From the NCBI GenBank assembly GCA_032622095.1, contig CP136064.1, forward strand, positions 144,231,954-144,295,953: a stretch of 64,000 nt of DNA, in the 5' to 3' direction. The notes beneath the pieces are model-generated. The model was not told the origin of the DNA. It did no database searches and saw only the letters and a program-made list of their open reading frames with translations. Both the position numbers and the translations under genes were made by a program. Source of the DNA: Siphonodentalium dalli. Its lineage: Eukaryota; Mollusca; Scaphopoda; Gadilida; Siphonodentaliidae. This document shows, in pieces, positions 56,797 to 64,000 of the stretch (within the stretch, counting starts at the first letter, position 1; the number at the start of each line of letters is the position of its first letter).

Positions 56797-57378
56797 GATC
56801 TAACAGCAACCATATCTCAACCACACTACAATCAGTGAACCTGATGAATAATTTTAACAGCATCTTAAGTCTGAAGATGAAAGAAAGTTAAACTCCCACA
56901 ACTTGTCTACGATATAATGAAAGCCATAATTGTAATCAATCAGCTCTGCATGCAAACTATGTCATCAAACAAGAAACACCTATTTCCAAGGTAACTTAAA
57001 ATCAATTTTATCAGTAACAGATATACAGATATAAGTATATAATGGAACTTCAATTTGGATTATGGATAAGATTATTGATCTGTCTCTTCATGATTATTTA
57101 AAAGACAATGCATCAGCAAATTTTACATTCAATGATGTGTTTGGCGAAAGTCTGGGTTAGGGATTAGGGATAAAGATAAATGGTGCAATTTATACGCACA
57201 CTGGTGAGAAACCAAATATTGTTTGTGTTCATTATTAATTATCTTTATTTTCTGGCTTTGGGCTCCCATGGTTTACCTGGAACACATTCTTATTTTCATA
57301 TAAACAACATTGCATGGTATTTTACCATAATTACAGTTGCTGCCTTTCTTTTCATATTACATTAATTTACTATAGATA
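56797..57378 (+). other. Upstream region of LINE C
   Basis: May be the LINE C 5' UTR; the 5' border of the element is not defined. Contains the hydrophobic small frame at 57180-57365. Confidence 0.4.
57180..57365 (+). CDS. Small hydrophobic ORF just upstream of LINE C ORF2 (61 aa)
   Basis: An ATG-started frame with two hydrophobic stretches (ILFVFIINYLYFLALG and WYFTIITVAAFLFIL) ends 13 bp before the ORF2 ATG. I do not recognise it. It could be a leader peptide of the LINE or chance in AT-rich DNA. LINE E also places a hydrophobic run just before its endonuclease. Confidence 0.25.
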   Translation: MVQFIRTLVRNQILFVFIINYLYFLALGSHGLPGTHSYFHINNIAWYFTIITVAAFLFILH

Positions 57379-60300
57379 ATGGCTGAACTAATGACATTAA
57401 AGTTTGATGAGATAGAGAATCACAACAAATTTAATTTTAAGGAAACATATAAATTTAAAAATTGTCGAAAAACAGAGTTTGACGATAAACCAATTAATGG
57501 TTTACCAACAACTCACTACTATTCACCAGATGAATACCATAGAGTAACTAAAACAAAGAGCAATATATCCTTGTTTAACCTAAATTGTCAAAGTCTTAAC
57601 GCTAATTGGGATTCATTCAATACACTTATGTTTGAACTTCAAAATAATACCGGAAAATTTGGACTGATAGGGCTCACAGAAATAGTTAGAGCACCAGATA
57701 ATATTGATTTTTCTATGGAAGGGTATCATCCATTGATAAGGAAATGTAGGCCGGTAGAGGACGATTCGAGAGGAGGAGTTGGAATGTTTATAAGATCTGA
57801 CTTAAACTATAAGGTTAGAGACGACTTATCAGTTTTTATCCCACATGTATTCGAATCTCTTTTCATTGAAACAATTGAACCAACTAGGAAATCCTATATA
57901 ACTGGTATTATTTATAGACCCAATTCTCAACCAAAAGTAGATATAGACATATTTATTAAATCAATGAAAGAAATTATGAGTAGAATAATATCTGAACACA
58001 AAACAAGTTTTTTAATGGGGGATTATAATATAGACCTCCTGAAATTTGGACAACATGTTAAAACAAATGAATTTATTGATGCAGTAATCACAGATGGTTT
58101 TATGCCTACTATTTTCAAACCCACACGTGTAACATCGCATTCAGCAACCCTTATTGACCAGATACTCTCAAATGACCCAGTTAATGAATTTCATTCTGGA
58201 ATAATAATAACAGACCACTTTGCAACATTTTATCGCCAAATTGATACCTCCAAAATGCAAAAAGGTGGCTGTGAATCCATTTGGAATAGGATCTTTGATG
58301 AAGATAATATATCTTGTTTTAAGCGATTGCTATCATCTACAGACTTTGAAATAAATTTGCAATCATCATCCGTAGATGAGTCATACCAATCATTCATGGA
58401 TGTTTACACAAATGCTTATGACATTGCCTTTCCGCTAAAAAAAACTAACAAAAAATTCCAAAAACAACAGCCATGGATGACCAAAGGCCTATTGCAGTCG
58501 TCAATAGAAAAAGGAAAATTATATAGAAAACAATTGAGGTCTCCAACAGGCATCAATATAGAAAACTATAAAAATTACTGTCGATATTTAATCGCGTCAA
58601 AAGATATATAAAAAAATATTATTATAATAGTAGGCTGCATATGTATAAAAGTGATATGAAGAAAACATGGGATATTCTGAGGGAAGTTATCCAGCATTCA
58701 AATAAAAAGCTGCAGTACCCCCAAAGTTTTAACATTGATGGTAAACAAATACAGAACAGATATAAAATAGCAGAACAATTTAACAATTTCTTCTCAACTA
58801 TTGGATTGCGAGAAGCAGAACATATTGACAAAAAAGTGGATCATGACTTTACACATTATGTTGATGAACCAACATCTAATAGTATGTTTATGAGACCAAC
58901 AAACATAGAAGAATTGGACAATATTGTGAAAAATATGAAAAAATAAAATTAGTAAGGATAATTTTGGAATAACAACAAGTCTTCTTAAAGAAACTATAAG
59001 TGAAATATCTACACCTCTATGCCATATAATAAATCTATCAATTGAAAAGGGTATTGTTCCAAGGGACATGAAAATAGCCAGAATCATACCACTATTCAAA
59101 TTCAATAAAAAAACTCTAGTTGAAAATTATCGTCCAATTAGTATACTTCCAATATTTTCAAAGGTACTTGAGAAAGTGGTTTGCAGTCGTTTAACGGAAT
59201 ACTTTGATGATAAATTCTACATTCACCAATATGGGTTTCGTATAGGTCGCTCCACTATACATCCTATAATTAAACTTTTAAATGATGTTGCTAGTAATAA
59301 TGATAAGAAAACTAAGGACTGTACATTAGCTACTTTTATTGATTTTTCAAAAGCTTTCGATACGATAAACCATGATATTCTGTTAACTAAACTCGAAGAT
59401 TACGGAATTAGGGGCAATGTTAAAAATTGGTTTAGAAGCTATTTAAAGGATAGGATGCAATATGTAGATACTGAAGGATCAGTCTCCTCAAAGAGGCGCA
59501 ACACGATTGGGGTGCCTCAAGTTTCTGTACTGGGGCCAATACTTTTTCTAATATATGTTAATGATATGTACAAAAGTACAAAACTGTCTCTTTTGTCATT
59601 TGCAGATGACACAACAGTATATTCATCTCATCATGACATAAAATATTTTTTCCCCATACCAATGCTCAATTAAATGGCTTAAATAACTGGTGTAAGGCAA
59701 ATAAGCTATCACTAAACACCAAGAAAACCAAGTATATCATAATTCAACCAACAGGTGGTAAACATAATTCCAATAATCACCATCTTATAATAAATGGGAA
59801 TCAAATAGAAAGAATCGGCAATAATTATCGAGAAACTACATTCAAATTCCTTGGTATTCACATTGATGAACATTTAACATTTAAACACCATGTATCTGTT
59901 ATCTCAACAAGAATATCTCGAGCACTATATGCCATTAATCGTGTAAAAAATATCCTTTCACAAAAAAGTATGCACATGTTATATCATTCTCTTATTCAAA
60001 GTCATATAATGTATGGTATTGAAATTTGGGGCAATGCTAAAACCATCAATAAACTGATCGTACTACAGAAAAAAGCTATCCGAACTATCCACAATGTAAG
60101 ATACAATAGCCACACAGACCCGCTTTTTAAACTTAGTAAGATTCTAAAAATAAAGGACATATACAGAATTAAATGTTATCTATTGATGCATGATTGGTCA
60201 AATAATATTTTACCCAGCTCACTTTTAGACACTTACAACAAATATAATAATCCAACAAAGATTACTAGACAAACTGGAAATATTCACGAAACTATGGCTA

Positions 60301-60497
60301 GAACCACATTTACTGAAAACCTACCGCTACATATCTTCCCAAAACAATGGAAAGAAGTTGACATAAATTCACAATCCCTTATGCCACGTACTAACTTTAA
60401 ATGCCAGGTTACACTAGAATTAATTGAGTCTTACCTTGAAAAAGTTGAATGTAAAAACTTATATTGTCATGACTGCTATCCAGGCGTCATGTCATGA
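57379..60497 (+). pseudogene. LINE C ORF2: APE endonuclease + reverse transcriptase, near complete but frameshifted
   Basis: ATG at 57379 opens 410 codons: LFNLNCQSLNANWD, LIGLTEI, DSRGGVGMFIR, IYRPNSQPKVDID, FLMGDYNIDLL, SATLIDQIL and IITDHFATF. Three residues of the TDVSDH motif seen in A and B are missing, though Asp-His remains. Frameshifts near 58585, 58940 and 59655 divide the rest: linker (FNRVKRYIKKYYYN), RT core (MKIARIIPLFKFN, NYRPISILPIFSK, HQYGFRIGRST, FIDFSKAFDT, GVPQVSVLGP, SFADDTTVYSS) and C-terminal region (TFKFLGIHIDE, YGIEIWGNA, AIRTIHNVRYNSHTDPLF), ending CKNLYCHDC. GVPQVS replaces the usual GVPQGS, a likely damaging change. It is the least damaged LINE here. Confidence 0.92.
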
Positions 60498-60904
60498 GGT
60501 AGTAATAACATATAACATATCACTGACAAATTATAGGAAACTGATTTTGATATTTAGATACTTGTTCTGTCTCATCATCATTAATTCATCATTAATTTTC
60601 ATTCAATAATTTCCATTAAATGAAAAAACAGCAATAATTATTATCCAATGGTATTGCAGTAGCATTATTATTATTTTGTTGATAAAAGTTGCAATGTCAA
60701 TTAAGCATAAGTCTAATTTGAAAGTATGACCACTGACCAGGGGAGCTCAGAGCCAGAAAGGAAGTTTTTTCCAGGGAGATGGTAGGAAGACGACCAGAAG
60801 GTCATGCCACCTCCCAGTAATGTATTATCACTATTTTTTGTTTGTTACTTTTTACCATTGTTATGTTGATATTTACATTACTAATAAATACTTGAACTTG
60901 TATA
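60498..60904 (+). mobile_element. LINE C 3' UTR and end
   Basis: Non-coding tail with AATAAA near 60884 and a short CTTGAACTTG end near 60895. It holds the stem-loop at 60774-60815. Exact 3' border uncertain. Confidence 0.6.
60774..60815 (+). other. LINE C 3' UTR stem-loop
   Basis: Outer stem GGGAGATGG / CCACCTCCC with one mismatch, 5' side TAGGAAGAC, inner hairpin GACC-AGAA-GGUC. Confidence 0.75.
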
Positions 60905-62882
60905 TGCACACATATAATATTGGACCCACATGCATTGCTATATTCTCCATATTAATTTAAAACGAGCGCACCACTTTAACAAACTCATTATTGAGTATTA
61001 TATCAATAGCGATGTGTTTGTTAAAATGGCATGCTCATTTTAAATTTACACTCCTTTTAACATCATTAGGCCTACACAATCATTCGTTGAATAACTTTCA
61101 TTAAATTTTCCTAGTACTGAAAAGAAACAGTACTGGTACAATAACACTAGCAGTACTGTAACCGACCATACTGTAGGTGTATGGCCTGTTTATTGCCTCT
61201 ATAATTTGTTCTGATACATCAGGTACTTATAATAAGATGATAGTTCATTCAGACAACATCCTCTAAGTTGCCTAATAATAGTGAGAAACTAATAATAGTG
61301 ATGGTGGGATTTTTAGCTAAATTTAATAATAGTAACCACAGCAATTTCACTCTATGTCTCTTAGTGATCTGATCATGGGAAGTGTTCTCCAAATATAATA
61401 ACAGTGTCGACACTATCATATTATTGACACTATTATTGCACATGAGAGTACCGGTACTCGTACATGTACCGTATATGCTAATATGAGTAGGTCATTAACA
61501 AGTCTGGCTCTTCTTGAATTCAACAATCATAGTGATATTCAACTACATGTATTATAGCTTAATTGTACAAATGTATGCTGGTACGGTATATACGTAAACT
61601 CCAGGTTTTCTCTGTTTTTACTAAAACTTCATGGAAGCATCTCACTTCGTAATGCACAACCACATTAAAATTTATATAACACTATAATAACAGAGCAAAT
61701 GAGAAGGCATTCAATTCCGATATAAAAAGAATTCTACAGCTTATTGCGGGAGACTTGTTTATTTCATAATGGCAGAAGTACATGTATGGCCAAAAAAAAG
61801 AAGAGTTTTGGTTCTCGGGCAATTTTTTGTTCAAATCAATGAGGGAGGGAGGGTTTTATTTTTATTTTTTATTTTTTTCTGCACATAGTAAGCAAGGACA
61901 ACGATACCTTCCTCTGTCTAGTAATAACCAGAAATGTAGGGGGACTGCAATGCATATAAACTCATTTAATCTTTCATAAAAATGACATTGTACTACCAGT
62001 CTATGATGACTGGGATTACCTAACATTATACAATGCCCCTGACATTCACTATTGTTATTGTTTTCTAAAAACTGATACCTCCCCATTCTAATATGTGAAC
62101 CTGTATTTAATCCTGTGTCTTTCAATTGTATAGAGTTACAATTACTGTAAGTTAGATCACAATGACTAATTGTAAGAAGAGCATGAGGATCAGCTAATCA
62201 TTTTCTTAATTGTGGTCATCAACTTCATGTTGTAAGCCTGCAAGTCACATTTTAACACATTACATGTTAGAGGTCAATGCACACTAACATTCAACACATA
62301 TCTACTATGGACATGTTTATGAAATACAAAAAAAAAAAAAAAAAAATTTGAATTTTTTTTTTGTAAGTTTTTTTTGTCATAACATCAGTCATTGCAATAA
62401 AAATGCCTAATGCGGCCCTTTTTATTCAATGCGGCGGGGCCTGAGAACCAAAATTTTTTTTTGGCCTATATGTATGCCATTTGAATGACATTATAAATAA
62501 CTTCTCGCCAAGATGATTTCTATATTCTAACTACTAGTACAAGTACATCAGTTAAATAATCGAAAATGCCAGCACCTATATATATACATGTACTGTACTA
62601 CATGTAGTAGGTACCGTACATGAGATATTTTCACCGCTTCATAATAGCTGAATATATATGGTACATGTACCTGTATAATTAAAACAATGGAATTCAAGTT
62701 GTGTCAGACCTGTTGTTTGGCATACAAAAATAAAGTGACTTCGGTGTTACTGTTAGTCATTGATTTTTACAAAATAATTTTAATGAATCAAAACCATGTG
62801 TGCACAGTTACATGTGTAGCATGTACCGGTAACTGTCTTTGTCCATTAGTGATTATCCAAGTCTGGTTTAGTCTTGGTCTAC
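60905..62882. other. No recognisable gene
   Basis: AT-rich spacer with poly-A near 62329, GTACATGTAC words near 62590-62670 and a small GACACTATT hairpin near 61405-61440. No supported coding sequence. Confidence 0.45.
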
Positions 62883-62969
62883 TGATCAGAATCAGAATAT
62901 TTCATGACATAACATAGTATATAAAATATAAACATAGACATAATAAGAAACATAAGTGAGATGTCATGT

Positions 62970-63012
62970 GGAGGCAACATGACCTATCCAGGTCGTCTTC
63001 CTGTTGCTACCA
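62970..63012 (-). other. LINE D 3' UTR stem-loop
   Basis: On the minus strand: outer stem GCAACA / UGUUGC, 5' side GGAAGAC, inner hairpin GACC-UGGAUA-GGUC. The outer stem shares no sequence with LINEs A-C but keeps the pairing. Confidence 0.75.
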
Positions 63013-63189
63013 TTAATAACAAAAAAATTTGATTGATTCTAAGTTGATTTTATAATATAACCGGTCATATGACACGCGAGAGCTGGATTGCATATGTTAT
63101 AATCCTTGTTCATTACTAAAAGCTAATAAAAGGACAAATAGATTTAGAAATCATGACGAGAAACCACATTTTGATTGGTTAAATAGACA

Positions 63190-63282
63190 ATTTTTTATAA
63201 ATCAATTAATTGATTAATTAATCAATTAGCATTAATCCATCAATCAATCAATTAATTAATTAATTAATTAATTAATTAGCAC
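63190..63282. repeat. ATTA/ATCA simple repeat
   Basis: Runs of AATCAATTAATTGATTAATT type and at least seven consecutive ATTA units; self-complementary. A 13-bp duplication, GCACTGAATATAG, follows. Confidence 0.85.
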
Positions 63283-63325
63283 TGAATATAGGCACTGAAT
63301 ATAGGCATATAAATATAAATATATG

Positions 63326-64000
63326 TCAGGTATTATGAAAATTCATTTTACTAATAAGGGAAGGTCGTCCAATAATAACAGTTTCTTTCCTTTTAACTGG
63401 TTCATTGAAAGTTAAAGTTAAGTATATCATATTTGTACAATCTGGACAAAACTTATTTTTGCACTTAATAATCATAGAATAATTATCAATAATGGATTTT
63501 GTAAATTGGCTCTTAAAAGCTGACTTCGGTCGAGTACTCTGTATTTTTTTATCCAGTGAGTTCCATTCCTTTGGAAACACATGTAGGGGTAGTTTTTCAG
63601 TAAATTTAATGCGAGCTTTTGATTCCTGTATTTTACCTGAAGACCTAGTATCCATACTGGGATTTTTATATATTTTAAAACTATTTATAAAAGATTTTGG
63701 TACATTTGCACATGTCCAGTCATGCATAAATAGACATATCCGTTGCCTGTATTCATCCTGTAATTTTAAGATGTTATTAGTTTTAAATAAGGGTTCGGTG
63801 TGACTATTGTAGCGTTTTTTATTGATAGCTCGAATTGCTTTTTTCTGTATCACTACAACTTGATTTTGAGTACTCGCATTCCCCCATAACTCAATTCCAT
63901 ACAGAATATGAGAATGTACTAAAGTAAAATATAGCATTCGAAGACAATCAAGGGGGAGGAAATTTTTTACTCGATTTACAGCAAACAGAGAGTTAGACAT
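63326..64000 (-). CDS. LINE D ORF2 C-terminal region, partial
   Basis: 224 open codons read in from the window edge without a break: SLFAVNRVKNFLPLDCLRML, YGIELWGNA, AIRAINKKRYNSHTEPLF, LKLQDEYRQRICLFMHDW, FTEKLPLHVFPKEWNS and CKNKFCPDC, about 30 residues before the stop. This is the region after the reverse transcriptase fingers and palm. The Cys knuckle is the same as in LINEs A-C. The lack of frameshifts makes LINE D the youngest-looking copy, though only its end is seen. Confidence 0.85.
   Translation of the reverse strand: MSNSLFAVNRVKNFLPLDCLRMLYFTLVHSHILYGIELWGNASTQNQVVVIQKKAIRAINKKRYNSHTEPLFKTNNILKLQDEYRQRICLFMHDWTCANVPKSFINSFKIYKNPSMDTRSSGKIQESKARIKFTEKLPLHVFPKEWNSLDKKIQSTRPKSAFKSQFTKSIIDNYSMIIKCKNKFCPDCTNMIYLTLTFNEPVKRKETVIIGRPSLISKMNFHNT

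Larger units (their letters stand above)
62883..64000 (-). mobile_element. LINE D, 3' part, running off the window
   Basis: Minus-strand LINE with its coding C-terminus at 63326-64000 and a 3' UTR down to a short ATTCTG repeat (ATATTCTGATTCTGATCAG) at about 62883-62900. The 3' UTR contains an ATTA simple repeat (63190-63280) and the shared stem-loop (62970-63012). The endonuclease and RT core must lie beyond 64000 if present. Confidence 0.85.

Overview
The window is eukaryotic nuclear DNA from an animal, most likely a marine lophotrochozoan, with a bivalve-type mollusc as my best guess. The evidence is intron-style coding, several animal-type APE endonuclease LINEs, many hairpin MITEs with TA or TTAA target sites, dense ACATGTACATG-type words, and GGAC-repeat-tailed modules. 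No database search was possible, so the taxon is an inference. Host coding content is very low. The only convincing host exon is the first coding exon of a Rho-family GTPase on the minus strand near 24 kb. A second small gene, the Cys-rich C-terminal tail of a KRBA2-like integrase protein, lies inside a transposon-like element at 11.4-12.5 kb.

Layout. 0-13 kb: a decayed repeat array with GCCATCTTGG motifs, a hairpin MITE, a 12-copy GC-rich satellite of about 142.5 bp (2.9-4.5 kb), a 3.8 kb region bounded by inverted arms of about 480 bp (4.6-8.4 kb), GGAC-tailed modules, and the TIR element carrying the KRBA2-like tail gene. 13-23 kb: a reverse-transcriptase fossil, three arrays of a unit of about 164 bp containing an AAGATGGC motif, and a near-identical 3.77 kb tandem duplication between the arrays. 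23-25 kb: the Rho GTPase exon. 25-34.6 kb: LINE A, dated by its interruption of an older tandem repeat, then LINE E, a different lineage with ORF1, a 2A-type recoding peptide and an APE endonuclease. The reverse transcriptase of LINE E is broken by a foldback array of inverted 33-43 bp units.

34.6-52.6 kb: LINE B is split. The N-terminal part of its endonuclease domain ends near 35.0 kb, and the coding sequence resumes at about 49.5 kb after a 14.5 kb insert. The insert holds matched inverted end sequences near 36.2 and 49.2 kb, a palindromic CCAGGTG array, a nest of MITEs, and a 45-bp minisatellite of about 50 copies. 53-64 kb: two foldback elements, a TTAA-type non-autonomous transposon, LINE C (nearly complete ORF2, frameshifted), and the 3' end of LINE D on the minus strand running off the window.

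The genes do not form a pathway. The strongest biology is in the mobile elements: a 2A peptide behind a hydrophobic stretch in LINE E, a 3' UTR stem-loop that covaries across four diverged LINEs (A-D), and a mini-transposon carrying only the DNA/zinc-binding tail of an integrase-like protein.
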